Position numbers and translations under genes: made by a program | Assembly (NCBI GenBank): GCA_037893225.1 | Contig: JAZGUH010000123.1 | Location: 1,719,001 to 1,783,000 of the forward strand | DNA length: 64,000 nt | Source of the DNA: Hippasteria phrygiana | Lineage: Eukaryota; Echinodermata; Asteroidea; Valvatida; Goniasteridae | Reading direction: 5' to 3' | Shown here: positions 39,424-54,400 of the stretch, in pieces | Numbering within the stretch: position 1 is the stretch's first letter | Layout: the number at the start of each line of letters is the position of its first letter | The notes under the pieces: model-generated | Database searches by the model: none | What the model saw: only the letters and a program-made list of their open reading frames with translations | Told to the model about the DNA's origin: nothing

Positions 39424-42400
39424 ACAGGTTCTTATATAGCGCTTTTAAGCAAGATCAAAGCGCTTTACAGATATTATTACCCCTGGTCATCGGGCCCATT
39501 AATCATTCCTGAAACCTTCTCAGCTCCCTGGGGAGTATACAGCTCCGGCTGCTATTTTAAGCGCACACAGGCTAATCAAACACATAACCGTCACAGGTAC
39601 CCATTTACTCCTGGGTGGAGAAAAGCAACTTGTGACAAAGTGCCTTGCTCAAGGACACAAGCACCATGACCCCAGCCGGTCTCGAACCCACAATCTGCAG
39701 TGTCACGGAGATCTTGAGTTCAATACACTAAGCCACGAGGCTACAGCGCTCCACTTTTGAAAAGCTCCTTTAGAATCTCAGTACACAATATTATTTCATA
39801 AAAACAAATCACTTCAATTACTTTTGGATTGTGTGACCTCAAAGCCTCCCCCGATCCTTCCCGCTCCTCCCCATGCTGTCTCCTCGTCCACGTTCCCCGC
39901 CTTCAGCTCGCACAGGAAGCTCTCGCTGCATCCATACTCCTCCGCCTCGTCCCGGAGTAGCAGCGCCGACTCGGACAGGACGCCCGCACTGTCTCCCTGA
40001 AATGCTGGAAGCGACGAGGGGCCGGGTGGCGAGGTGTCATTGTCTGAACTGGAGAAGGCTCTGATGCTGATGTTACCGTAGCAATCCTTGAACGTCAACG
40101 ATGCGGACTTGGGAGTGGTGGGTTTTGTTGAAGAAGGTTTCTGTTGGAAAGGAGATTCAAAAAGTATTTCAAGTGTGACCCATGCAATGATAGAACATAC
40201 TAGGTGTGACTGCTCAACTTCTGAGAGCACTTAAAATGTTGTGGTTTGTTTGACAAATTCTTCAAATCATGCTCAACTCAAAGTAGGTAGTGAATTATGC
40301 TTGGAACAATGTCAAACATTTTGAGAAGCATTCTGACCTTCTATGACTCCATATCCAAATTTTAGATACAGCCAAATTCTTCGTAACATGCTTTTCTTTA
40401 ATATGCAACATGCTTTACAATTATTTTTGGAATTTAAAACTTCATTTACCACTAGACAGATAATTTCTATATTTTTTTCAGCAAAGCTGGTTACATGTTA
40501 CAAAAAGTCTCCATTTAGAAAAAATCTCCAATTAGATTGTGATTTCTCAAACTATGACATCTCATACATATTCATGAATGACAGCTGAATTCCATGGTAT
40601 ATGTAGATTCACTACTACGTGCAAGTCGATACATTCATGATTTACCAGCATGTCCACAGTGATGCCATACGTGGGGTCTAAAACAGCACAGATAAATGTT
40701 GCCCAGGATCACGGAACTATTGCAAGGGGTAATGGAACTATCACACATCGTCACAGAACTATCACACATCGTCACAGAACTATCACACATCGTCACAGAA
40801 CTATCACACATCGTCACAGAACTATCACACCAGGTCACGGAACTATCACATTTTTAAACGATCCAACTTTTCTGAACCAAACTGGCGTCCCTGTAATGAT
40901 GTTCGTTATTGTTTTTCATACAAACAGCGCATTTTCAAGAGATGGTCGAGATGTACATTATTCCTAACCCTGCTAAATGCAACAGAATGCACCAATGGTA
41001 AAAGAAGTTGTTGCATTTATAGCAGTCAAGGCATGTCTCCTGGTCTGATGCATTCTTTTGTATTTAGCAGTAACAACAAGGCTGGTACAGATAAGTTCAC
41101 TGCACAGTGCGACACTGCATTTGGCAGGGTTCTTATTTTAGCTGTATTGCATTCTGTTGCATTTGGCAGGGTGCTCAGAGAATACCTCGTAGGGGTTAGG
41201 GTTATATTTAAAGAGATGCACATTATTATATTCTACACTTTATAGCCCAATGGACACTTTGAAGGCAATGTGTCCATTTAACAATCAACAAAGTGAATTC
41301 AAGAAGAACTTACATCTAGAAGTGAAACTGCACCACCTCCACATAACAGCTTTTTCGTCTCTTTTTGTGGTTGTGATTTTTCCAATGCAATGGGATCTGC
41401 TTCATCCATCCCCATATCTTCATCTGAACAGAAATTGAAGTCATCCATGTACCCGCCGTCGTCATCTCCATAATATGCAAACTGGTCTTCCGAAACATTT
41501 TGCGGTGAATGCGCAGGAACACTCTCCACATCTGATGCTGACTTTTCAGATGAGGTGGCAGCTTGAGGTTTGATATGATCGATGGGATCTCCGATGTATC
41601 TGCTCCTGACTGGGCTTTGAGATCGAGATGCGGACTCAGGGAGATTCCTAGGAGATGTCAGATTGTTTGATTCCATTGAGATCATGATAGGCGACACAGG
41701 CGGTGAGTTTTGTTGAAGAGATGAGGCAGGCTCATGGCCAAGAGGTGTCTTGTCTACTTGCATTCTTGGGGTTGAAGCGTCTTGGGAGGACTCGCCGGAG
41801 ACAACTACTGAGGCATCTCCATCAATGCCTTCCTCAATGTCAGACATTGGTTCTGGAGAACACCTTGTTGGGGACAACCCAACACAAAGCTGTTCTGGCC
41901 AGGACACCCCCTCACTCATAACTGTAGCACTCCTGTTTGATTTCTTAGTTCTTGAGAAAAAATCTTCATTTTCGTCTTCATTTGAAACGAGAACAACATC
42001 GTCTTCATCAGTGGTGCAAGCTGGACTGAGAAGGTTTGTGTTTATGACAGAGTGGGATGAGGATTGGGATGCTAGTCTCTTTGATCTTTTGGATGGCACC
42101 TCCACATCGTCCAATTCAAATACTTCATTTTGGAATTTCCTTTTGCACCTCATCGTAAAGCTTTCTTGAGTTGTATCCCCCTCATCCACAATGGTATCAT
42201 CAAAACTGTTGGGCACTGATGAAGGGGATGCTGTGTCATTTTGGTTCAGACAACGGACCGAACCAAAAGTGGGAGAGGGAGGAGGTGATGGAGAAAGCGG
42301 GGCAGGGGGTATGGAACTTATTATCTGTGGTGTGTCAGCATCAAAGCAATCTGGTGTCGGTCTAATTAGTGTATCTGACAAACATGAGGAGCCACGCCCA

Positions 42401-45400
42401 CTCTCTTCTTGCTCAGAACTATTATCCAAACTTTCGGCGAACTCTGACCTCGGGGATGACAAAAAGTTTGATTCTTTGGTTTCATCCGTAGTAAGCAATT
42501 CATCAGAATTAGTGTTCCCTAGATCTTTGACTTTTCCGGTAAGAAAGTTCTTTGCTGATGATTTCAAAATTGGACTACCATCATTCACAGTTCTTGCCAA
42601 AATTTTTGTTCTTCCTCTTCTTGGAGAAACAGACGATGCAATCTCCAGGGGCTCCGCTGATTGATCCTTCACTCCCTTCTGTGTCAGACCACCGACTGTC
42701 TCAACTTTCCTACGATCAACATCATCAGTATTCTCTCCGACAGGAGATACTTTTGGAAAGATAAAACCAACCTGATGGGAAACAGCTCCAACGTTGTGAC
42801 CAAACATGGGTGTTGATGAGTCTCTTATCACATCGGCTGCTGCCCGGAATGCAGCAGGTGTCTCAGCAACAGAACTTGAGGTGTCTAACGACGTTTGCTT
42901 TACACTATCTTTGCTATGGATGGCAGGAGTTCTCATTGTGTTCGATTCCGATGTTCTCACTACTTCTTCTTCTACGGTATTTGCCTGTCTACCTCGTCGT
43001 CTGAAGGTGAATTTCTGTGGTCTTAGCGTGGGTGGTTTTCCAAGTGAAGATTTAGCAGGATGGTAAGTTTTGGGTGAAATTGATGCAGTCTTGGCTCCGG
43101 ATGAAAGAGAAGCTGGAGACTTTGGGGAAATACATAAAACATCTTGATCTTTCTTTGTATCATCACTCGTGTCATGTTGGACTGTTTCTTTGCCCTCATT
43201 AGTCCTGTCATCCTCATTAGAACCAGGTGCAACTTTACCATCCTCGTCTTCATCGTCCTGTGAGAGATCAATCAATACATCATCAACATCTTGAGTGCCT
43301 TCCCTTGTATCTTCTGAGACATTGGGCCCTGACCCTTCATCAGAGCCAATCAAATCTCTACTGCCACTAGCGTGGCTGGAGGAGGTACCATCCCAAAGAC
43401 TCTCGGAGACTTGCTGTTTATCAGGCTGGCTTCTGATGTTAACAAGTGGCAGTGGCTCATCTTCAGTACCAGAGGAGCCAGCTACATGTACGCTGTGGTG
43501 AACTGACGATACTCTTGTACTTGATTCCATCCCCTCACCTCTGCCATCTTCTTCCTTTTCATCAGTTGAACACCTTAGCAAATCTTCACTCTGATTAAAG
43601 GTGTGTTGACCTCCTTCCGAGTCCATTCTTGGAGACTGTAGATCTGAAAACTGAGGAATATCCATTATTGCTACACCCGCTTCATCTTCACTGCAAGAAT
43701 GAAAGACACTATCGCTAACATCTGCAAGAGTTGCATCTTCCCTCTTTAAAATGCTACAATCTTCATCTGGACAATCCTCTTTTTGAAGTTCACTTGCCTC
43801 TGCTACAACTTTTTGCTTTCTGTTTGCAATTTCCCCAATTTCCAAGTTGCACTGACCCTTTAAACATGTGCCGACAGTCACGGTAGAAAGATTTTCCTTC
43901 GAAGGGGTGACTGGCAGATCATTTGAAAGCTTCTCCACATGCACAAAGCATGGTGTGATCAAGTCTGGAGAAGAGTTGATGAGGTCATTTAACGAACTCT
44001 CATCACACTTTCTTCTCTTTGACTTTCTTTCCGAAGTGACACAATCCTGTAAAAGTTTGCCTGCAGCATCTTCAGGAGATGAAGGGGAGTCTTTGTCGAC
44101 CGGAGAACTTAGGTTTTGAGCTCGACAGCTCCGAAGCTGCTCCAGAATCGTGAAGGATCGTCTTCTGCATTTCTCTTCATTATCTTCCCCTTCCTCATCA
44201 TCGGCCTCACCTTCATCACTATCTTCATCCTTCGTGTCATCAACTTGGTCATCTGGCTTCACGACATTGCTTCTCTGGCTGCACTGCTGCCTCTGCGTAC
44301 TGAAGAACTCGTAGATTTCCTCAAAGTCCTCATCATCGGGGGCGCTGTCTTTAGCCTCGGCCTCGCTCTCTGTATCGGACACTTGGTGAGAAAATCGGTG
44401 TTTCTTTTCAGAAGTGGGTGCTTTCTCATCACTGTCATTTTGATCTTTCTCAGTATAATCATCATCTTTGCAACCGTCATCACTTTCCTCACTACTACTG
44501 TCCCAGAGACTTTGAATGAGGTCTTCCAGACCCTTGTTTGCAAAGAATTCATCATCCTCTTGGCCCAGATCTTCTCCCTTTCCTTGATGGAGACCTGGAG
44601 ACCTAACAGATGCAGATGTTGGTTTGTCTGACTTTGAATCTCCGGTCAAGTTGTCATCTTTGTTGCACAACTTGCTGCAGAAATCGGACAGCTTTGGTAA
44701 TGAAAACCTGTAGGATGGACAAATAGAATTGGACAGATTTTCGAGGAGCATGATCTTGAACAAATTTTAATTTACAATTTGGAGGTAAGCTTTTGGAAAT
44801 GAGGCAACGTAAACATATCAACACTGACTTTTTTATGCACAAATTGTCAAGAAGTATAATGTCCCGTAATGAAAAAAAAAAATTGCTTTTTTTCTTTGGC
44901 AGGCGCTGATACTGTTTAAAAAATGGTTTTCTACATTATGCTAGTGTCGGGCCTCAGTTCAGAGCTAAATTACTGGTGGTAAAGAGCTTATTCAATAACT
45001 AAACTAGGACAGATTGTTTTTCCTTTCAATGTCTCATTTCAAAGCTAATAATTTTGCTAACAGTTTTGCTAACATTAGAAACACAATTCTGCTAACTTCA
45101 ATTCAATTTTAAAACTTCTTTTTCGAGAGCCACACTCAAAAAGCACGAACATAGTAACTTCGACGAAACTCTAGAAACTTAACAGGCACACAAGTCCATT
45201 TGTTTCTTTATCTTGAACAAGTGAACAATGTGCTCCACTATCTGTTGACACATGTACAAAGCTGAGAACAGCATTTGTGTGAATGTAAAGAATGGGATTA
45301 CACTCCTGACGTTTATTCAGGATCTTTTTGTTTCAAGAAATACGACAAAGAGAAAAAAGGGTTTACGCAAACAATAAAGCAGCCCACCTGTTTGCAAACT

Positions 45401-48400
45401 GCCAAACTTCCTCTACGCTTGAGCTGCTGACAGTCACCTTGCCAGCATAGATGAAATCCAGTCCACACAGGATGGCACCACGGCTGAAATCTTGTAGATC
45501 AACTCTCCTAGCTTTACTGCTGCTACACAAGGGGCTCTCTTCAATCAACTACATGATAAACGACAAATTCGGTAATGACAAATTTGGAAGTCATAAGTAA
45601 CTGAGGCTCCAGCTTCACCCATGCAACTCACTGTATGGATGTGTGTAGTGCTGTGCAAACAGTGAGCAAGTCGGAGTAAAATTTTATCTAATTACATCTG
45701 GCCTGGGTCTGATTCTACCGACAGCAATCAGAAGTGACGAGGGAAGACAGCAAACATGAAGAGAACAAAAACTGTGGAATGAGCGTCAGCGTAGTCTATC
45801 ACTGAGTGCCTTGATGAGGGTATTTGCTATTTGCGACACGTTCTTGCAAAATAAGCGGGGGGGGGGGTGGGGGTTGAATATGAGTACAGTTGTAATTCTG
45901 AAAGAGAACATTCTCTTTACAATGCCGTTTGTTTGATTGTAATTGGACATTCTATCGTGAAGCAGTGAATTTATATATTTTTGGATTTTGGGTAATGTGT
46001 TCATTAATAATACTGTGTTATTGCATTTGTCTTGGGCACAGCCTATACCCGGCCAGTTCCATCTCATTCTGCAAGAACATGTCATCCAGATGAACAGAGC
46101 ATACTGTTCAAAACATTGAGTTATAACAAACCGGTTCTTTTCACAACCACACAACGCAAAAGAGATCAATTTCACATGGTGTTACCGCAAACCATCTGTA
46201 CTTTTGTGCACAACAAAGTGAAGTCTATAGTTTCTTAAGTGCCATCCAGAGAACAATAGAAGTACCCCAGGTGCCCTCCTGTAAACTGACCTTTCGCTAT
46301 CTGCAGGTAAACCATGCCCCTTTTAGACAACTCTATAAAATTCAGTGCAGTCATGTCTCACATTTTGCATGTTCTGCGTCAGATTGTAACTATGTGATTG
46401 GACAATTTTTCACCAGCTGCGTTTGTGAGATTCTACTGTGATCAGACTCCAGTTACAATGCTGGTTCCAAATTAAAGCTCTCACACTTATTCACTTTCAC
46501 TGCAGTCCGTCGAAATGCCACACTACGAAACAGCCCCCGTCAACTGCAATGCTCGACTGCTGTAACAAAGTCCAAAGATGGAGATTTTCAATCTGTATTA
46601 ACAGCATCCTTGTCACTCACCTCGGCTAAAGATGGACACCTCAGCTTGATCATGAACTGATGGGCGTAGAGCAACGATCTATCACAGGTGACAAGGTGCA
46701 GATCACTCAGATCTTGACTGTTGACTAGTTCAGACAGACTTTGGAGAATCTCCAACTGGTGGGGGTTGACTGCAATCATGCTTTCCTGTGGGTGAAATAA
46801 ATATTACCAGTACATTTAGACAAAGGAGTCTCCATCCTCGCCTGCACAGGTGATATAGCAATAGATTTTTATTCAAATGAGCAATTTCATGGCCATGCAG
46901 GTTGCTTGTAATTTGTATCACCAGCTTTCCTACAAGACTGAACCTGTGCACAAATGTTTTGGAATTTACTGCAAATTATTACCAGGTTTGGTTAAATGAA
47001 AGGCCCATCGATTCCTTGTCTATTTCATTGATCAATTTAGAAGTGGTGGATATTGGAAGATTCAGGAAAGTTGACCCAATGACACAAGCTGATGCTGGCA
47101 TCATCGCGCATATGACGACCAAGTCAGGTAATCGTCAAAGTTTCATACACATGGGGTACACGCTATGCACCAATATTTAGAACAACATTTTGACGTCATT
47201 AGCAAACAATGCTCATAAAATGTGGAAAGGAGGTGCGGGAGGGGCTATCCTCCATCCTCCTTCCCGACTCTCACACCTCTTGACCCTTGTCGTTGGATTC
47301 TTCCTCCTCTTCAACCTCTTCCTCAGTGGGTATGAACCCACTGGCAATAATGAGGCTACTGTCGTTGCCCTGCGTGTAGGGGTTGGGAGCACTCTCTGCT
47401 GCTAGATCGGCCAGGATCTGCACGGTCTTTCCCAGGGCTTGCGTGGCCGAGCCTTCCTGACTGACAATTGATGAGCTCCTTGATAACGATGCACTCATCA
47501 GCTGTGTCACTTCAGATTTCTGCAGTGTGGAAAGAGGAAAATATGGATCATGATTTAATGTGTGTGTTGCATCATAGGATAATTTTCTGTATTAATTACA
47601 CCCAACATCATTCTCTAAAAACAATCTTACATAACGCGTTACTCCATTTAAAAAATATATAAAGAGTCTCTGAGCGTAGAATTCTTCTCAACAAAACTTA
47701 AACACTTATTTTTTCAAGACTTACCTAATACTGGGCGAGATAGCTCTAATTCTAATTATGTTACTGTTAACCATTGATATTATCTGCACAAATATTTTAA
47801 CAGTTTGGCCATCTTTAGTTTGGGAGACTGCCAATATATGCAAAGATAATTTGGTAGAGGGCGGGTGCAGTACGTCCAGAGGTTGCAAACTGAAATCCCA
47901 CTTCAAGTTTTCCCTCGTTTACTTTGAAAATTTGATTTAATTTTGACTGTTTGACACATCTTACATTTATCCTTATTATGGCAAAGTCATTGGGACAAAA
48001 GTTGGCTTCACTTTCTGCCTACATGTTGCCAGAAATAGCTCTTTTGCAATACTGTAACCCGTTGAATAATTGATGCCTATGTTATTGTATATTTACATGC
48101 ATGTTAAATAACTGCGGTGTTAAGCACTGCATGCTCAGTGCTTTCCGAGTAGACGCCGTGTGGGAAAAACTTCACAGGCTTACTCGGGCAGGACTTGAAC
48201 CCATGACCTCCTGCTTACTAGTATACGCAAATGTAGAAGGGAAAAGTGGGGAAATGTATCCCATTTTCATGGAGTTTATAAACAAAATGAAGAGAGAACG
48301 TTGTACAAACTACAGTTGTCATTTCTCCACATTTTTAGTGACTCCCTCATTCTGCAGGTTGACTTCACAGTGGGTGACATAATACACTGTTTATTTCTCA

Positions 48401-51400
48401 TTAATCTTGCCAGGGGTAAATGCAGATTGTTTTGGGGGGTAAACTGAGGGAGGTAGGCATTTTGCTATCCCTCGACAGTTACAGAAGCTAAATGCTTTCG
48501 TGTAATTCCCTATCATTTTTCTAAATTGGATTAACATTTGAATTGGGTGGCAAAGAACTTGCAAACCTAACTGACATGACATTTGTACTGATGGACCATT
48601 AACTTAATAGCAATGCTAAATTGAGCGACTTTAGAAAGACAAGATTGCTTTAGATATTCACCTCAGATACAAACCCACTACATTGACAATTCACTATCTG
48701 ATTCATTAGGGAGTGATAAATGTCTCTGGGAATTTTTTCAATATCATCCAACATGGGACAGCACTACAGGATCATAATTAATAGGGCCTCGAGTCAAGTG
48801 CACGGCTTCCAGCCTTCGCTAGTAGATAGGATCTTCCCTTGAAAAAATCTTGTTTTCGTAGGCGTGCTTATATGGACTGCTTGCAGTCCAACTGGTAATG
48901 GCTTATTTGCTGATGAAATTTATCAACCCAAACCTTTGGAGACAAAAAACATATTACAAGAAGCATCATAAATTATCCTTCTGTGACAGCCAGTGTTGGG
49001 AGACTTTTCCAAAAAGTGAGTGCTTTCGACCACTGAAGCTCACATCTGGCTCAGATCTTAAAATCCAAGCCATCGAATGGACATATCATGCAAGGAAACA
49101 TAGTCCAATGGTTATGATGTTTGGCTGGTGTGCGGTGGTATGTGGGATCAAGCCCGTTCACACCCCGCAGGGATGCTTGGGAAAGACACTACAATGCTTC
49201 TCTCTGGGTAGAGAACATGGATTGCGCTGATCTCGAACTGCTACATAACTGATCTTAAGGCCTGATGAGCAAGGGTAATAGTTGTGAAGTGCTTTAGTGC
49301 TACATATAAGCAATACTATTATTATACATAAGTGCTTTCAAGGTACAACAGACTGATTTTCATTGGCAATCAAACATTTTAAAGACAACTAAGACAGTGA
49401 ATGTGGTTGGGTGGCAGGGAAAGGAACCACTAGATGATGTCTTGCAAAAATGGTAATAAACAAAATCATTCTATAGACTAAATCTGTCGCAATGGATGAA
49501 GACAGCATAAAGGCTGCGATAATTAACGCAAGTTCTGTCCGGAGTACAGCTGCCAAATATGTCTACATAGCCATCCTGGGCATAGACATTGTTTTGAATC
49601 TGATGTTCAATATCTTCGGTCTGATTGTTCTATGCCGCGTCCGCCTCATCCAAGCTACAACCAAAGTGTTCCTCAGGTCAATGACTGTGTCTGACCTCGG
49701 CATAGCATTATTCTGCGCGCTGCCATTACTACTGAAAGCGGCCTTGCCAACCTTGATGGCCGGGATGACATGGTGTTCGTTTGAAATTGTCACCGGAAGC
49801 ATACTTTTCAATGTGAACATCCTCTCATTGCTCTTGCTGACCTTGGATCGATACATGAGTATTGTGCACTGCCTGCGTTACCCGAGCTTCATGACAATCA
49901 CCAAGGCACGAATGCTTGCCTGCGTGCCTTGGGTGCTGGCCACAGTATACTCCGTGATCTACATTCTGGTAATGCCGCCGATTTACTCACAAAAGCATCT
50001 CAGCTGTCGATACCTGAAAGAATCGGTCAACTTTAGCATCACGGTTGCCATCATTCTCGCATCCCTCATCACCATATTGGTACTCTACGCCCGCATTGGG
50101 ATGATCGCGCATCGCCACAACAGACGCATTGCTCAGGAGAACCATACGTCCAATCCCACAGTCCCGATCCGCTTCAAGACAAAATCTCTCCTCACAGTCT
50201 TCATCATCACAATTTCCTTGGTCGCGTGCTGGCTGCCCGAGGTTATAGCATTGATGATAGCAAAGGCGACTCAGCAACAGGAAGCCCTGAGGTGGACCTT
50301 TCTTGTACAAATTGCCAGTTGTTGGTTCAACACCATCATATACTATCTCAGGAACAAGGATATCAGACAGGCCGCTCACAGTATTATCGCCTCCTGCTTA
50401 AGCAAATAGGCCTATCCTCTAAGTACGGTTTGTATAAATGAATACAAAATGTATACTAATAAATACACTTTCACTATCGTCTTCAGAAGTGGTGTTAACT
50501 TCCGGGTCTCAAATACGTGGAGCTCTATGGAAAGTGCATGAAGCAACTTGCTCATACTCATTCATTTGCACTGCACTTCCTTGTCCAAATGACGTCACAT
50601 GACGTCACATGACGTCACATGACGTCACATGACGTCACATGACGTCACATGACGTCACATGACGTCACATGACGTCACATGACGTCACATGACGTCACAT
50701 GACGTCACATGACGTCACATGACGTCACATGACGTCACATGACGTCACATGACGTCACATGACGTCACATGATGTCACACTTAAGAAGATGATTCCTCCT
50801 GGCCAAGAGCATGTCACGTGGGTGTATACGTATTTAAACCTTTACTAACTGAAAGTTGTTTTAACACAACACGTAGCTTACGGTTGTTCTTTGTTGATAC
50901 GCAATGGAGATAGAATTTGAGAAAGGGATATTTCTCTTCAATGGCTGGGTGCTCTCCTTGTGTGGAGTTTTCAGCTGGTTTTCCCAGTGTTTTTGGCCCG
51001 TTTCAGAAAAATCCAGCTTAAACCAACCGGAAACTGGAGGACACCCAATGGTTGGGATAAGATCTCCCTTATGTGTATGTATAAGGTAATGGACATCCTT
51101 TCTCTCTGGTTAGAGAAGGCTGATGCAAAGCGCTGTATCTCTTGTGTTTGCAAGCTGTGACAAAAGGTTGGCATGCATGCATTCACACATTCTGTACTGT
51201 ATACATTGAAGAGAAAAGTGAGGTGGCACAGCTCCATCTTTATCCTTTTTACATGAGTTCCTTGATTGTTTCATAAGAAGTAATTTATGAATAGAGATAA
51301 AAATGTGATGACCCAATCTTTAGTTTACCACACCAATAATGGCCACGAAGGGGCATGGCCGCTCTTCATGGACCGAATCAAAGGTGATGGTTACAGAACA

Positions 51401-54400
51401 AGTTTTAAACGAAACAGCATTAATAGCCAGTGGAAAAAAATCTCACAAAATATATGTAACAGGCCAATTGTTTTGATTGTCTTGGCATGCCCCAATGTAG
51501 GATCCTTACAAAAACAAAAAACAGACCTCTCTGCATAATTATGCAAGAAAACATGGGAGATTGGAAACATATGGTCAGGGCAGTTGTGTTTTACATGTAA
51601 ATATATGCTGCATAATATTTTAGCATTTAAATAAGACACTGCAGTTAGAGCACTTTTTATTAACCGATATCAATGGAGCGTGCAAGTCTCGCTTGTGCAT
51701 ATAGAAGTGTGTATTCTTGCAAAATCTCCTTGAATATTGAGATCAACTTGCATGCTCTATTAACCAAGTGCAAAAACACCAGCTGAGTTTGGTTTCTTAT
51801 CAGAACGTTACGTACCCGTAATGATCTTCATACAACGGGCGCATGCAAACAAATGTTGACCGAGCAGTCCAAAATATCGATCGCCGCCCGTAAAACACCG
51901 GCGTAATGGCGCAGCATGCAGTTGCAGCTAACATGTGAAAAACTTGATCGGCGAGTATCGAATATTCAGTCAAATCCAGTTTCAAATAATCAAATACTGA
52001 ATAATTCGAAAATGAACAGCCCTACTATTAGTATGTCTGTACCCCGAGGGAAAATTTAATTTTAATGGACGTATGGAAGAAAACTATTTGTGAATGGAAG
52101 AAAACTATTTGTGAATGAAAGAAAACTATTTGTGAATGGAAGGAAACTATTTGTGAATGAAAGAAAAATGACTACACTGTGCACTCTTTGTCTTTTTATA
52201 AAATACATTGTCTTATGTGCTATACGCAATATACATGTACATGAATTCTGAATTAGAAGCATCATGCTCCCAATTCCAAAGTTGAAACTTATTAAATATG
52301 TTAGTTATCAGTCAATTTGTTTGTGTCATGTCTTATTGGAATGCTAATAACTTACCTAATACCAATGAAGTAGATATTAAATTAGATTTTTTTTTTTTTT
52401 TAGGCTGACACACAAAAAGCATGGCAGTTTTAATGACAAGAGACTTCATTTTTATCATGAACAATGTGAACATTTTAGCAAGAAGTAAGCTTTCATTTGT
52501 TTTCAAACAAAGGATGAAAGCAAGTTCTGGATTTTTTACCACATTTCTCTGCTCATTTCAAGGAAATTAATTATTAAACTGTGCCAGTTTTGGAAGAATC
52601 CAAGTGACATTTCTGAAATTGATGGGCAGAAGCCAAGAGCATATATGTAGGTTCCCGTTTCAGAGAATTCTACAAAGTAAACATAGCACAGAGCTAAGCC
52701 AGATTGCAATCAACCCAAAACTAACGTCCCTTGTTATGACAAGTGCTAATCGGTTCATAGGATTAACTACTTCCTCATGAAATTTATCATGAAACCACAA
52801 CTAGCCAACAGCATACAACCATCTGTATCAGAAGCTTGAGAATCTGGTTTCAAAAGAAGGTGAAAAATCACCCACAAAAATAGAAAAGCAAGTAACTGAA
52901 ATACAATGACAATTTTCACTGTGGTCCCGTACAAATGCGGTCAAATACTTTGATATGCAAACAAGTCAAAAATTGTACATATGTTGGTGTACATGTAATT
53001 TTTTACTTGTAAATTAAATGTACATGTAGTTGAATGATTATACAGGGTGGTTCAAAATTACGGAAATTTGTCCACACAATTTCAATATATTTCTTAAGCG
53101 GTTTGAAAATTTCCTTAGTTTTAAACATGTCTGTTCTCTGACTGGAAATGTAAACTCAATACATTTGCCCACTTACAAATTATGGGGGAAAAAATGTATT
53201 TTGAAACTAAAACAGTCCTGTACAACACAGTGCACTCTAATTTAGTATTCCTAAAAATTAACTTCTTTTATGCGCATGATTGATGTACATTAATACTGTG
53301 AGAATATTTGTAATTTATTAAATCTGTTACCACAGTCGATTTTTGTGTGTGGAAAGTCTCACTGGAAAGCTCATAACTAATGCTACTAAATCTAGTTCTA
53401 CCAAATTAGCTAAATAAATCTAAGTGCAGTGGTGCAGCTAGAGGGGGGAAGGGGGGACAACTTCCCTGTTTAACACCCCCCTCCAAGGTGAATTGCTGTT
53501 TCACAATATTTAGGGTGAAGGATTTGTTTCTTTCTATTTAAAAATCTGTTTAGGGTATGATGTACGTGCACTGTATATATCTCCGAGGACAAGAGAAGAA
53601 AGGAAACACAAAAACCTTTCAGTCCTCGAACGTAAGGATACGTGCATAGTCTTTGGGGGTTGGTTATATTAAAGGAACAAAGGAAACACAAAGCATTGTC
53701 CTCGGACGTATTGGGGAAGTACGACTACATGCCCCATCATCTGTTGTGTGTCGATATGTATTCAGTTGGAAGCTCTGCTCATGACAAACTGGAACATCCC
53801 CACCCCGCTTTTCGAAATATTTTGCTGGGCCCAAAATATTAATAATCATAAATAGCCATGACCCCTTTTGCCCTCCCACCAGAAGAACCTGGCTACATGC
53901 CAGGAATAGGGGATGCAAAGTATGTACACCAGTTTATACTGAGATGACATTCGACCCGATTTTGTACCCAATTTCCTGGTTCACGAAAAAAGTGGAATAA
54001 AGGTAACATTACCAATGAATTTGATACACATAACCAAGCAGTTTAGCATTACGTGCAGTCATTCCAGTTGGCAAGCAGTTTGTTAGTCTATTATTATTAT
54101 TATTAAATAAAAATATTGTAACCAATTGTTATTTCCTATTACATACATTGCCTTTTATTCTAAAACGCATCCATCATTAAAATTAATAAATGTTGCTCAA
54201 GATTAGTTCACTGCACTAATTTAAAAGAGTTTTATGTATAACTCACTTTGTGTTTTAATTTAATTGAAATGAATAAAAAAAAGTACATAATGAGAGATCA
54301 ATGTCGAACACAATTACCATGCACCAACAGGTGCAACTGCAAACATTACCTTGAATTTGTCCTGCTTGATTATGCTAAACTAAGTCGCATCCAGCAACAT

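Noticed and set aside
40649..40680. A 32-bp candidate SLX4 exon with acceptor CTGTTTTAG and donor CTG/GTAAAT
   Set aside because: Its length would break the frame between the exons at 41314 and 40140, which join cleanly in phase 0 without it.
44116..44631. Hydrophobic plus-strand frame of 171 codons resembling a membrane protein
   Set aside because: It is the antisense shadow of the acidic SLX4 exon; Asp/Glu codons read as hydrophobic residues on the other strand.
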